DNA of 64,000 bases from Ichthyophis bannanicus. Taxonomy: Eukaryota > Chordata > Amphibia > Gymnophiona > Ichthyophiidae. This document shows, piece by piece, positions 32,336 through 43,855 of the stretch (position 1 is the first letter of the stretch; every line of letters begins with the position of its first letter). Location of the stretch: contig CM066032.1 in NCBI GenBank assembly GCA_033557465.1, positions 52,798,955-52,862,954 of the forward strand, given 5' to 3'. The translations under genes and the position numbers were made by a program. The notes under the pieces were generated by a model. It made no database searches. It was not told the DNA's origin and saw only the letters and a list, made by a program, of their open reading frames with translations.

Positions 32336-32339
32336 ATCC

Positions 32340-33515
32340 CAAATGATCAGTAGTAGCAGTAGTAGCAGGGACTGTATCTTACGTCTATATGTACAGCTCT
32401 GCGTATGCCTTGTAGCGCTATACAAATGATCAGTAGTAGTAGTAGTAGTAGCAGGGACTGTATCTTACGTCTATATGTACAGCTCTGCGTATGCCTTGTA
32501 GCGCTATACAAATGATCAGTAGTAGTAGTAGTAGTAGCAGGGACTGTATCTTACGTCTATATGTACAGCTCTGCGTATGCCTTGTAGCGCTATACAAATG
32601 ATCAGTAGTAGTAGTAGTAGTAGCAGGGACTGTATCTTACGTCTATATGTACAGCTCTGCGTCTGCCTTGTAGCGCTATACAAATGATCAGTAGTAGTAG
32701 TAGTAGTAGCAGGGACTGTATCTTACGTCTTTATGTACAGCTCTGCGTATGCCTTGTAGCGCTATACAAATGATCAGTAGTAGTAGTAGCAGTAGCAGGG
32801 ACTGTATCTTACGTCTATATGTACAGCTCTGCATATGCCTTGTAGCACTATACAAATGATCAGTAGTAGTAGTAGTAGTAGCAGGGACTGTATCTTATGT
32901 CTATATGTACAGCTCTGCGTATGCCTTGTAGCGCTATACAAATGATCAGTAGTAGTAGTAGTAGTAGCAGGGATTGTATCTTACGTCTATATGTACAGCT
33001 CTGCGTATGCCTTGTAGCGCTATACAAATGATCAGTAGTAGTAGTAGTAGTAGCAGGGACTGTATCTTACGTCTATATGTACAGCTCTGCGTATGCCTTG
33101 TAGCGCTATACAAATGATCAGTAGTAGTAGCAGTAGTAGCAGGGACTGTATCTTACATCTATATGTACAGCTCTGCGTATGCCTTGTAGCGCTATACAAA
33201 TGATCAGTAGTAGTAGCAGTAGTAGCAGGGACTGTATCTTACGTCTATATGTACAGCTCTGCGTATGCCTTGTAGCGCTATACAAATGATCAGTAGTAGT
33301 AGTAGTAGTAGCAGGGACTGTATCTTACGTCTATATGTACAGCTCTGCATATGCCTTGTAGCGCTGTACAAATGATCAGTAGCAGTAGTAGCAGGGACTG
33401 TATCTTACGTCTATATGTACAGCTCTGCGTATGCCTTGTAGCGCTATACAAATGATCAGTAGTAGTAGCAGTAGTAGCAGGGACTGTATCTTACGTCTAT
33501 ATGTACAGCTCTGCG
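32340..33515 (+). repeat. Minisatellite of ~87-bp retroposon-tail units, first block (~14 units)
   Basis: Each unit reads (agt)n, 'agcagggactgtatcttacg', 'tctatatgtacagctctgcg', 'tatgccttgtagcgctatac', 'aaatgatcagt'. Unit length varies with the trinucleotide run. The same wording occurs once at the ends of dispersed L2-like copies (37420-37505, 40225-40315, 21590), so the array grew from a retroposon 3' end. Confidence 0.92.
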
Positions 33516-34559
33516 CAGGGCCGGATTTACCTTGAGTGAGGCCCTACGCCAACAAAAATTGTGGGCCCCCAGCAGGGGTGGCCCAAGGGGGGTGCGGGGC
33601 CTCATTTGCATAAGGGACCTCATTTGCATAAATATTTGCATAATGTTACCATATACTAACTTTTAGCAAATGTGCCTTTTAGAGTGTATGGATAAAGAAA
33701 GACTAAAAGATTTCTACATTACTATAATCCAGTGCCAACCCATAGCAAACCCGCTGTATCCTAACAGCACTACCAGGACTCACAAAGCACCATACTCTAC
33801 CAATCAAAAGGCAACACTGCAAATATTAAACCAATACATTTCAGAGAACAACAATACATGACCTACTGGGGAAAGAGAACAAGTGGCAATGTCAAATAGG
33901 AATTATATAAACAGAACACCTCAGCTCAGTTACACATGCAGAACATAGACCATCACCAAACAAGTAATCACAATTTAGAAACAGGAAGACAATAATTAAA
34001 CTGGGAATCCCAAAAGCCAAACTTGGAATGTACAACACTGTAGAAATAAAACTATACATTAATTTGCTCTTGTACTAAACAAAGCGCAGACGTTAATGAT
34101 GCACATTTACCAAAGCTGACATATTCCAATTAATAAATTCAAAATAAAGAGATATTTTTCTACCTTTTGTGCATTTTTTTTCAGCTGCAATTGCTCCAGT
34201 CACTTTCTTCTGGTTTCTTCGTGTCTTCTGCTAACTCTCCATCGTCTGCTGTCCATTTGTCCTTTCTTCTCTCTTCTAGTTTTTTTCCATTCTCTCTCTA
34301 CATCTGCTTTAACATACTAATCTTTCTCCTTTTGCTCTTTCCTCATTCCTATTTAATCCACTCAAATTTTACCCCTCCATCCTCAATCCCCACTTACTCT
34401 CCCAATACCCTGCCAATTGTAGATTTTTTATCCCTCCCACACAAAATTTTTTTCCCTTCTCCATTTTAGTCTTCCAGCCCCATCCCATTCTAATCCTCCC
34501 CCAACATCAGCTCCCTTCTAGTTCCAGCCTCACCCCGCATCCATTCCCTTCTAGTCCCT

Positions 34560-35920
34560 GCATCAGCCCATTTCCAGTCCTAGCCACCCATCAGCCCATT
34601 TCCAGTCCTAGCAACCCCCCAACCCAATACCAGTCCTAGCCCCCCCCCATCAACCCACTTCCAGTCCTAACCCCCCATCACCCCATTTTCAGTTTAAGCC
34701 CCCCCTATAACCCATTACCAGTCCTAACCCCCCCATCAGCCCACTTCCAGTCCTAACCCCATTAGCCCACCTCTAGTCTTAACCCCCCAGCCCATTTCCA
34801 GTCCTAGCCCCCCCATAGCCCATTACCAGACAGCCCCCATCAGCCCACAGCCCATTATCAGTCTTAACCCCCCTCATAGCCCATTACCAGTTCTAACCCC
34901 CCAACAGCCCACAGCCCATTATCAGTCTTAACCCCCCCCCCATAGCCCATTACCAGTTCTTCCCCCACAACAGCCCACAGCCCATTACCAGTCCTAACCC
35001 CATCAGCCCACCTCCAGTCTTAACCCCCCCCCAGCCCATTTCCAGTCCTAGCCCCCCATAGCCCATTACCAGACAGCCCCCATCAGCCCACAGCCCATTA
35101 TCAGTCTTAACCCCCCTCATAGCCCATTACCAGTTCTAACCCACCAACAGCCCACAGCCCATTATCAGTCTTAACCCCCCCATAGCCCATTACCAGTTCT
35201 ACCCCCACAACATCCCTCAGCCCATTACCAGTCCTTAACCCATAAGCCCACCTCCAGTCTTTACCCCCCACCATGCCATTTTCATGTCCTAGCCACCAAT
35301 AGCCCATTACCAGTCAGACTCCATCAGACCACAGCCCATTATCTTTCTTATCCCCACTCATATCCCATTAACAGTTCTAACCCCCCCAACAGCCCACAGC
35401 CCTTTATCAGTCTTAACCCCCCCAAAGCCCATTACCAGTTCTAACCCCCCCCCAACAGCCCACAGCCCATTATCAGTCTTACCCCCCCAAAGCCCATTAC
35501 CAGTTCTACCCCCCCCCAACAGCCCACAGCCCATTTCCAGTCCTACCACCTTCAGCCCACCTCCAGTCTTAACCCCCCCATCCCATTTCCAGTCCTAGCC
35601 CCCCCATAGCCCATTACCAGACAGCCCCCATCAGCCAACAGACCATTTTGAGTCTTATCCCCACTCATTGGTGATTAACAGTTCTAACCCCCCATCATCC
35701 CACAGCCCATTATCAGTCTTAACCCCCCCCCCAAAGCCCATTACCAGTTCTAACCCCCCCAACAGCCCACAGCCCATTATCAGTCTTACCCCCCCAAAGC
35801 CCATTACCAGTTCTAACCCCCCCCCAACAGCCCACAGCCAATTACCAGTCCTAACCCCATCAGCCCACCTCCAGTCTTAACCCCCCCAGCCCATTTCCAG
35901 TCCTACCCCCCCCCCCATCG
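34560..35920. repeat. C-rich tandem repeats inside the hAT element
   Basis: The phrases 'agcccattaccagttctaac', 'cccccaacagcccacagccc' and 'attatcagtcttaacccccc' alternate many times with irregular poly-C runs. Open frames here are by-products of the repeat and not genes. Confidence 0.9.
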
Positions 35921-35959
35921 GCTCAAGTAAAATGAAATTTTAAAAAAGCAAAACCGCTG

Positions 35960-36265
35960 GCTGCTACCAAGGCCGCGGCAGCATAGATGGTCCCGCGGGG
36001 CCCCCTCTGCCCTGCCAAATCCCTCCCTCCACGACAGCTTTGAGAGGCGCGAAGGGAGAGTGTCTCCCTCGCATCTCTGTTAAGCCCGCAGGGGCTAATG
36101 GGAAATTTCCCATCAGCCCATGCGGGCTTAACAGAGACGCGAGGGAGACACTCTCCCTTCGCGCCTCTCAAAGCCGGCACGGAGGGGCTCAGCCGGGGAT
36201 TCAGCAGGGCAGAGGGGGCCCCGTGGGACCGTCCATGCTGCGGCGGGAATGTCCATGCTGCCGCG
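35960..36265. repeat. Long inverted repeat (hairpin) inside the hAT element
   Basis: Bases 36037-36105 and 36106-36174 are near-perfect complements centred on GGAAATTTCC. Beyond them a weaker complement continues (cagggcagagggggcccc on one side, its complement on the other, then tccatgctgc). It is GC-rich, unlike its surroundings, and could form a stable hairpin. Confidence 0.88.
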
Positions 36266-36341
36266 GCAGCTTTTTGTGGGCCCTTGCCAGCTGTGGGCCC
36301 TACACCATGGCGTACATAGCATATAGGTAAATCCGGCCCTG

Positions 36342-37105
36342 GCTCTGCGTATGCCTTGTAGCGCTGTACAAATGATCAGTAGTAGTAGTAGTAGTAGTAG
36401 CAGGGACTTTATCTTACGTCTATATGTACAGCTCTGCGTATGCCTTGTAGCGCTATACAAATGATCAGTAGTAGTAGTAGTAGTAGTAGCAGGGACTGTA
36501 TCTTACGTCTATATGTACAGCTCTGCGTATGCCTTGTAGCACTATACAAATGATCAGTAGTAGTAGTAGTAGTAGTAGCAGGGACTGTATCTTACGTCTA
36601 TATGTACAGCTCTGCGTATGCCTTGTAGCACTATACAAATTATCAGTAGTAGTAGTAGCAGTAGTAGCAGGGACTGTATCTTACGTCTATATGTACAGCT
36701 CTGCGTATGCCTTGTAGCACTATACAAATGATCAGTAGTAGTAGTAGTAGTAGCAGGGACTGTATCTTACGTCTATATGTACAGCTCTGCGTATGCCTTG
36801 TAGCGCTATACAAATGATCAGTAGTAGTAGTAGCAGTAGTAGCAGGGACTGTATCTTACGTCTATAAATACAGCTCTGCGTATGCCTTGTAGCGCTATAC
36901 AAATGATCAGTAGTAGTAGTAGTAGTAGTAGCAGGGACTGTATCTTACGTCTATACGTACAGCTCTGTATATGTCTTGTAGCACTATACAAATGATCAGT
37001 AGTAGTAGTACTAGTAGTAGCAGGGACTGTATCTTACGTCCATATGTACAGCTCTGCGTATGCCTTGTAGCGCTATACAAATGATCAGTAGTAGTAGTAG
37101 TAGAG
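36342..37105 (+). repeat. Minisatellite of retroposon-tail units, second block (~8 units)
   Basis: It is the continuation of the array at 32340 after the hAT insertion, with the same unit. It ends at 'tagtagtagaggtatctcac'. Confidence 0.92.
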
Positions 37106-37505
37106 GTATCTCACAATATGGCATTTTACTTTTTTGCCCCTTCCCTTTGGAATGCTCTTCCCTCCAAAATATGGAATGAGACATCCTACAAGAAAGTCAA
37201 GATGCTCTTGAAGACTCATTATTTCAAGGAGAATTTGGGGGACTGCTTGGCCTAGAGTAGGGGCCAGTCTTCTGTTTAGCCTCTATTGTTCTTTCTCTCT
37301 CTTTTCTGTTTTAATTGGCATTCCATTCCAAATTTAGTTAATTTTAGTTATTGTACACCGCTCAGATGCTACCTGGCCTTGAGCAGCAGAGAAAGTTTAT
37401 GACTAGATTGTAAGCTCTGATGAGCAGGGACTGTCTCTTATATGTCTGTGCAGCACTACGTACGACTTGTAGCACTATATAAATGCTCAGTAGTAGTAGT
37501 AGTTG
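37106..37505 (+). mobile_element. L2-like LINE 3' end with a single tail unit
   Basis: The plus strand keeps the end of an ORF (ccttccctttggaatgctct... as in FPLWNALPSKIWNETSY), then 'attgtaagctctgatgagca', 'gggactgtctcttatatgtc', 'acttgtagcactatataaat' and (agt)n. This single-copy tail is the likely ancestor type of the nearby minisatellite unit. Confidence 0.65.
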
Positions 37506-37539
37506 TTAATAACAAGCTTTACAAACTAATGCCATCAAT

Positions 37540-38295
37540 ACAGAAATTCAACATAGTTCGGATGACAGCCAATGCCGACTGTGTAGATCCAAGGAAGAAT
37601 CTGTGGATCATATTATTAGCAGCTGTAGCAAAATTGCCCAGACTGACTACAAACAGAGGCACGCTAGAGTGGCAAAGATCATCCACTGGAATCAGTGTAA
37701 AAAATATGGTATTGCTGTTGGAAAAATCTTCTGGGAACATGTTGCGGAGAAGGTTGCAGAAAATGAATTGGTCAAGATCCTCTGGGACTTCTGAATATAA
37801 ACAGACAAGGATTTAGATCCAGAAACCTTACACAGTGGAGTGGAAGAGTAGCCTAATTGTTAGAAGACTGGCTTGTGAATCAAGAAACCAGTGTTTGATT
37901 CCCACTAATACTCCCTGTGGCCTTGGGCAAATCACTTAATCCTCTATTACCTCTGAAAAATCCAAGATATCAATGTCCTTGTTTAATGTACATTACCAAG
38001 TTTAAGTTACAATGTAAACTATTGATGGAAATGATAAAGCGGTATAAAAAACCTGTTAAATAAACAAAAGACTACCCTACTCAGAACAACTTACTACTTA
38101 TGCCAATACTTGAGTCCACTATAATACTAATATTAATGAAATGGTTAAGATCCTGTGGGAATTTTGAATACAATCAGACAGACATTTGGAACACAATATG
38201 CCTGATATTACTGTTATAGAAAAGAATAATGTATGGTTTATAGATGTGCAATCCCAGGTGATATCTGAATTGAGAACAAAGAACAAAAGAAATTG
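37540..38295 (+). pseudogene. R2/R4-group LINE remnant (CCHC and restriction-like endonuclease)
   Basis: One frame gives CRLCRSKEESVDHIISSCSK (a Cys-x2-Cys-x8-His-x4-Cys knuckle), RHARVAKIIHWNQCKKYGI, and VAENELVKILWDF (37570-37795). After a SINE the motif returns as NEMVKILWEF (38138 on), then MPDITVIEKNNVWFIDVQS, which looks like the PD...D endonuclease core of R2/R4/NeSL-type LINEs. Because the motif occurs on both sides, two copies or a duplication are present. The family assignment is from memory of motif style and is moderate. Confidence 0.55.
37838..38068 (+). mobile_element. tRNA-derived SINE, diverged
   Basis: It has an A box (tagcctaattgttag), a B box (gtttgattccc), 'ccctgtggccttgggcaaat' and a tail 'ggtataaaaaacctgttaaa'. 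It is related to the SINEs at 29746 and 32050. Confidence 0.75.
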
Positions 38296-38329
38296 ACAAA
38301 AGAGAGACCCTTAGATTGAAGTTGAAAAG

Positions 38330-38670
38330 ATTTGGAAGAAAATATCTACGTAGTACCAGTTGTGGTTGGAGGTCTTGGGGCTATACCTAAGGGACTCCCT
38401 AAATATTTACGCATTGTGGACCTACTGGACTTGACTCCACAAATCTTACAAAAGACTGCCAATTCCAGATTTCAATCCTTTCACCTTGCTGCTCCTTACG
38501 CCTGGAACAAATTTCCTGAGTCTTTACATCAGGCTTCATCTCTCCCCCTTTTCAAATCCATGTTAAAAACTCACCTCTTTGAGTCTGCTTTTGGATCCTG
38601 ACCTCTTGTTTTTACCTTACTGTATGTCTCTTTACCTTTCCCTATTTGTACCCCTTGTTCTCAGCTATTG
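38330..38670 (+). mobile_element. L2-like LINE C-terminal fragment
   Basis: It encodes RFQSFHLAAPYAWNKFPESL then PLFKSMLKTHLFESAFGS and a stop, a common end of L2-group ORFs, followed by a short 3' part. The interval 38296-38330 is unassigned. Confidence 0.7.
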
Positions 38671-38671
38671 T

Positions 38672-40190
38672 ATTTATTTTTTATTTTATTTTATTTAACA
38701 AACACTTTTATACCGCATCCTCCCAAGGATCGGATGCGGTTTACAAAGAACCAGTGATGCAAAGCATGACAGATGGGCATGTCTAGTCTTAATATATGGA
38801 ACATTTGGAAACTTTTTACAAGTAACTTTTTACATGTAACATTATAACTATGTACAGGCAGTACAAATTACATTCCAGGTTGCTTGCTTGGAAACCAATC
38901 TGAACTGGTTAATTTATAAGGGAGTGGAGTCTCATCTATGTACAAAGTGGGATGTTTGTTAGTTACCGTGTTAGCTTGGACTTGCTTTTAGTTTCTTGTC
39001 CGTTATCCCTTGTCTATTTGTGTGTCACTGTTAGTGTTAATCTGTGTGCCACAGTGTTTCTTGTATAGATGTGTTTTTAATTTTTTACGGAAGTCCCTAA
39101 TGTCAGTAAGTTGTCTGATGTCCTCTGGAAGATCATTCCAGAGAGTGGCGGCTGAGTGTGAGAAAGCCCTATCGTTGGTGAGTTTCTTCGCTTTTGTAAA
39201 TTCTTTTGGTGTCTCTATTTTATTTGTGTTTTTACTCCTTTGGCTGCATGTAGGTATGTCCTTGGAGACTAAAGTGTTTATGTCGATGGTGCAAGGTTGT
39301 TTATTAGTTTGAATGTAGTTACTAGAATTTTATATTTTATCCTGCAGTAGATTGGGAGCCAGTGAAGCTTAGCTAGTATGGGTGTGATGTGTTCCATTGT
39401 TCAGGTCTTCATTATGGTTCTGGCTGCTACATTTTGTGCTAGCTGGAGTCTTTTAAGATTTTGTTTTGAGATGCCTTGAAGGATTGTATTGGCAAAGTCA
39501 AAGTGGGGTGTAATAATTGCATGGATTATTGTTATGAAATCATGTAGGTGAACCAGCGGGCGTAGTTGTTTCAGAGTCTTTAGTTTATAGTGTATTTTTT
39601 TTGTTGTGTTTCTGATGTGTGATTCCATACTGAGGTTCTTTTCGAGTATCACTCCTAGATACTCAACTTCTGTTTTTGTTTTGATCTCATGGTTCTGCAG
39701 GAAGATTGAAGCTGTGGAGTTGTACGTATTGTTCCTTGTGACGTATAGGACATCTGTTTTTTGCGTAGTTAATGTGTAAATTATGATTATTTAGCCATGT
39801 TGTGAGTTTGTTGAAGCACTCTGTTATTAATTGCATTGGTGGGTTTGGGATCTTGAATGGAAGGTATATCATTATATCGTCCGCGGAAATGTTTGAAGAA
39901 TTTGCAGATTGGTTTAAGGTAAATATTAAAGAGGAGTGCCGACGGGGCAGATCCCTGTGGGAGGCCTTGCTCTAGCTTGAATGTGTTTGACGTTTGGTTG
40001 TTAATTCTCACTGTTTGTTCTCTATTACTTAGGTATGAGGTAAACCAGTTGTGTACTGTGAAGCTTAGTCCTATTTGTTGGAGTCTGTTTAACATTATTG
40101 TATGGTTAACACTGTCGAATGCTGCAGAGATGTCTAGAAAAAGTAAGATGAATGCTTGTTTTTGAGTCATCTTTTCCTCTTATCAGTGTG
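38672..40190 (-). mobile_element. L2-like LINE 3' half
   Basis: The minus strand has reverse transcriptase ILLFLDISAAFDSVNHTIML, a GLPQGSAPSALLFNIYL block (40170-39787), a decayed active-site region, a C-terminal part (39652-39401: LKTLKQLRPLVHLHDF) and a non-coding tail (39400-38672) ending 'aaataaaataaaataaaa'. Frames are broken. Confidence 0.78.
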
Positions 40191-40199
40191 TCGAAAAGG

Positions 40200-40480
40200 A
40201 CTGTAAGTAGTATTGTCTGTCTTGATTAGATTGTAAGCTGTAACGAGCAGGGACAGTCTTTTATAAATGATTGTACAATGCTGTGTATGCGTTGTAGCAC
40301 TATATAAATGATTAATAGTAGTAACATAGTATATGATGGCAGATAAAGACCATCATGGTCCATCTAGACTGCCCAGCAAGGTAGCAAAAGTAGGTGCATC
40401 TCTCTATCAGGATACCCTAACTTCTGTGTTGTGATAGTATCATTCAAATATACATCATTCTGGATCATATGCTCTTGGCT
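40200..40480. repeat. Two retroposon tails, one in each orientation
   Basis: 40225-40318 is a plus-strand tail unit (attgtaagctgtaacgagca ... gcactatataaatgattaat). 40321-40470 is the complement of the CR1-type 3' end seen at 5700-5795 (gtaacatagtatatgatggc, agataaagaccatcatggtc). Confidence 0.65.
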
Positions 40481-41095
40481 TCCCCTAGTTTAAAAACTGT
40501 TTTAACTCCTTTTTAAAAAGGTTAATGCCAGCTGCCTAGTTCCACGCTGTTTAAGGTGGAGCCCATCCTTTCGGAAAAGTCCGCCTCACTCCTCCCCTTT
40601 CCCGGAATGCTTTTGGCTATAACAGCCTCTCTGATCTCACTTTTAAACTTTGCCAGCAGTTGTTTGTCCTTCCTTCCACCTTTCTAAAAGCATGGAATAC
40701 ATCTGGTCTGAGCTTCCAAGATAATATTTTCAAACAATACCCAGGCTTGATGTAAATAAACCATTAAGCTTTGCAGCTGCTCCTTTTAGTTTTCTCTTAA
40801 CAGTTTTTCTCATTTTATCATAGTCTCCCTTTTGAAAGTTAAATGATAGCACCATAGATGTCCTTGCTGTCCTCCTTCCATTTATTAAATCAAATATGAT
40901 TAAGCTATAATCACTTTTGCCAAGTGGCCCCAACACCCTAATCTCTCACACCAGATCCTGCATTCCACTAAGGATTAGGTCTACAACAGCTCCCGCTTGT
41001 ATCAGTTCCTGAACTGCCTGCTTCATGAAGCAGTCATTTATATCATCTAGAAATGTTATCTTCCCTAGTATGTCCTGATGTGACATTAATCCAGT
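40481..41095 (-). mobile_element. CR1 LINE fragment, rearranged
   Basis: 41095-40620 is the end of the ORF2 endonuclease and the linker (MLGPLGKSDYSLIIFDL), matching bases 1-240 of the window. 40610-40490 matches the end of ORF1 instead. The order is not that of an intact CR1, so there was a deletion or rearrangement. The following 41096-41340 is unassigned. Confidence 0.65.
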
Positions 41096-41340
41096 CAGTA
41101 TTGCTTTCTGCGGTCATGCAGATTTTGTTTTTGAAGATCCAACTGACATAGCTGGTTTCCATAGCTAGGCTTTAAAGTACAGTGTTCTGACAGCCATAGA
41201 ACAACCACAGGGTTTTTGGCTTTGCCTGAGAGGGTAATGTTCCACCTTAGGCCAGAGCCTCTGGTACAGTAAGTCCTTCCATAAAACCATCGGTCTTCTT
41301 CACACCCGAAAAGTAATCCATATGCCATACCTGCAGCATT

Positions 41341-42740
41341 TCCAGAAAAGAGCAGTGCGAAGGTCTACAAAAGGAGACTGCTACTTCTGGAGAGAGATCT
41401 AAAACCCTCTCGCAAGGAGGACGTTTCTCCAGGGCCATGTGCCCATGAGGGGAGGGTTAGGACAGCTGTTATAGTTGGTGATTCGATCATTAGGCATGTA
41501 GATAGCTGGGTGGCTGGTAGACGTGAGGATCGCTTGGTAACATGTCTGCCTGGTGCGAAGGCAGCGGACCTCACGCACCACCAAGACAAGGTCTTAGATA
41601 GTGCTGGGGAGGAGTCTGCTGTCTTGGTACATGTCGGTACCAGTGACAGGAAAATATGGTAGGGAGGTTCTGGAGGCTAAATTTAGACTTTTAGGTAGGA
41701 AGTTGAAATCCAGAACTTCCAGGGTAACGTTCTCCGAAATGCTTCCCGTTCCACGTGCAGGACCCAAAAGTCAGGCAGAACTCCGGAGTCTCAATGCATG
41801 GATGAGACAATGGTGCAAGGATGAGGGTTTTGGATTTGTTAGGACCTGGGGAACATTCTGGGGAAAGGAGGGGCTCTTCCGATGGGATGGGCTTCACTTT
41901 AACTGGAATGGAGCCAGGCTGCTGGCATTAACCTTTAAAAAGGAGATAGAGCAGCTTTTAAACTAGATAATAGGGGAAAGCCAACAGTCGCCCAAGGGCG
42001 CATGGTTCGGAACAATGTATCCTTGAAGAATACTACCAAAAAAATGAAGTTAGGGCATAGTAGCAGAGAGGTTCCAATAAAGAAAAGGTAGCCCAAATGC
42101 CTTTAAGTACAGAGCAGACAGAGCTTAAAGATTCCAAATTACCCCTGCCTACCAATAATATGAATAAATTACAGTCTCTAAAATGCTTGTATGCAAATGC
42201 TAGATGTCTAAAAAATAAGATGGGAGAGTTAGAATATATAGCATTAAATATGATCGGTATCTCAGAGACATGGTGGAAAGAGGACAACCAATGGGACACT
42301 GTGATACCCGTGTATTTATTTATTTATTTATTTAGCTGTATTTGTATCCCACTTTTCACCGGGTCAAAGCGGCATTACATAAAAGGGGGGGGGGAATTTA
42401 CATATAAGGGTGGGGCCATCACCGGGGAGGCTACATTGATTATTTCAACATAAGACATAGGACAGACAGACATAGGACAGATTTCAACATAAGACATAGG
42501 ACAAACTATATCATAATGATAGAGCAGATCAAATTGGTGGAGGGGTTGCGCTCTATGTTAGAGGGGGCATTGAATCACAAAGGATTAAAGTTCTACAGGA
42601 AACAAAATTCGCTGTAGAATCTCTATGGATTGAAATTCCATGTAAAAAGGGGAAGGTGATTGCAGTGGGGGTGTACTATCGACTGTCTGGCCAGAATGAA
42701 TAAATGGATGATGAAATGTTCAAAGGAATCAGGGAAGCGA
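41341..42740 (+). mobile_element. CR1 LINE ORF1 to endonuclease, plus strand
   Basis: It carries ORF1 SGNH sequence in broken frames (41400-41966, ending LTFKKEIEQLLN), the ORF1-ORF2 spacer and the endonuclease start (CLYANARCLKNKMGELEYIA, GISETWWKEDNQWDT). After an insertion at 42311-42500 it continues (GGGVALYVRGGI, GVYYRLSGQNE). It is the same family as bases 1-1771 but on the opposite strand. Confidence 0.8.
42311..42500 (-). mobile_element. Retroposon tail inside the CR1 endonuclease
   Basis: A (TTTA)n run is followed by 'agctgtatttgtatcccact' and, at the end, a duplicated phrase 'atttcaacataagacatagg'. It interrupts the CR1 frame directly after WDTVIPVY. Confidence 0.6.
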
Positions 42741-43640
42741 ACAAAAGCTACAGCCATATCCAGCCACCAGCATTGAATATGTGGGTTGGCTGCAGAACAT
42801 GGAGGCCGACCCTACCACTACTACTACTGAGTCGTACGCAGCGCTGCACAGACATGTAAGAGACGGTCCCTGCTCATCAGAGCTTACAATCTAGTCAAGA
42901 CAGACAACACAGAAGGTGTAGGCAGGGATAAAACAAGGGGAAAGGTAAAGAAACAAGGAGATCAGGTGAGTCAAGATCCAAAAGCAGCAGCGAAGAGGTG
43001 AGTTTTCAGCCTGCTTTGAAAAGGGTCAGAGAAGTTGCCTGGCGTACAGACACAGGTAGTTCCATGATACAACTGTACCTTGAATATTTATTTATTTTAT
43101 TTATTTCTAATACATTTCTATACCGCATTTTCCAGGAGATCAAATGCGGTTTACAGTAAACAAAAGTTTTGAATTGTATAGAATGGTACGTATTCAATTA
43201 CATCAGAGAATTATTTATGTTGGTATAACAGTAAGTAACAATATACATAGGGAATTCTGCTTTTTCATCTTGTTTTGCGTGGGTTAAACCATAAGTTTAT
43301 TTTCTTAGGAAAGAGAAAGAGTGTACTCAGAAGAAGGGTGGGTGTCTTCTGAATTTGTATCTTATTTATTTATTTGTTTGTTTTTATATACTGTGCTATT
43401 ACAGATCAGTACGTATTACATGGCACATATGAATCTGTGTTAAGAACAACACTTACATGACATTTCTGTTCCTGAAGTATAGAGTAAAAGGTGGGTTTTG
43501 AGTTTCTTTCAGAAGGTGGAGAGGTCATCTATGGATCTTATGCTATCGGGGAGGTTGTTCCAAAGGATAGGTGAGAAGTGGGAGAAAGCTCTGTAGTTGG
43601 TTATTTTTCTGGATTTCCTGAAGTCAGTTGGGATAGTTAG
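42741..43640. repeat. Mosaic of retroposon tail fragments
   Basis: 42741-42812 resembles the repeat at 5140. 42813-43080 is the complement of an L2-like end with tail unit (actactactactgagtcgta, agagacggtccctgctcatc). 43084-43366 and 43367-43640 are two further L2/SINE 3' ends on the minus strand; the latter encodes NYRAFSHFSPILWNNLPDSI. No genes. Confidence 0.55.
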
Positions 43641-43855
43641 TGTGCAATTCTGGTCTCCATATCTTAAAAAGGATATAGTGGAATTAGAACAGTTACAGAG
43701 AAGAGCAACCAAAATGGTAAAGGAGATGGACAGATACCCCTATGAGGAAAGGCTTAAAAGGTTAGGGCTCTTCAAATTGGAAAAAAGGCAGATGAGGGGA
43801 GATATGACAGATGTCTATAAATTAATGAATGGAGTGGAACGGATAAACATACATA
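43641..43855 (+). mobile_element. CR1 reverse transcriptase C-terminal fragment
   Basis: It encodes [39 protein letters not shown] and [14 protein letters not shown], the same segment as in the minus-strand CR1 at 44020-44730. It is a short piece with no ends of its own. Confidence 0.75.

Larger units (their letters stand above)
33516..36341. mobile_element. Non-autonomous hAT element, 2.8 kb, inserted in the minisatellite
   Basis: It begins CAGGGCCGGATTTACC and ends with the complement GGTAAATCCGGCCCTG. The flanks GCTCTGCG (33508-33515 and 36342-36349) are identical and together restore one array unit. There is no transposase. The interior holds a non-coding AT-rich part (33660-34160), a CT-rich part, a C-rich tandem array and a long palindrome. 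Confidence 0.93.

Noticed and set aside
34167..34469. Ser/Phe/Pro-rich 100-codon open frame
   Set aside because: It lies in a CT-rich non-coding part of a hAT element. The composition explains the frame.
35107..35880. Gly/Trp/Val repeat-rich open frames (GLWAVGGLELVMGY type)
   Set aside because: They are translations of the C-rich tandem array on either strand.
32340..37105. CRISPR-like array (regular repeats with spacers)
   Set aside because: The whole ~87-bp unit is repeated and there are no unique spacers. Length varies only in the (AGT)n run.
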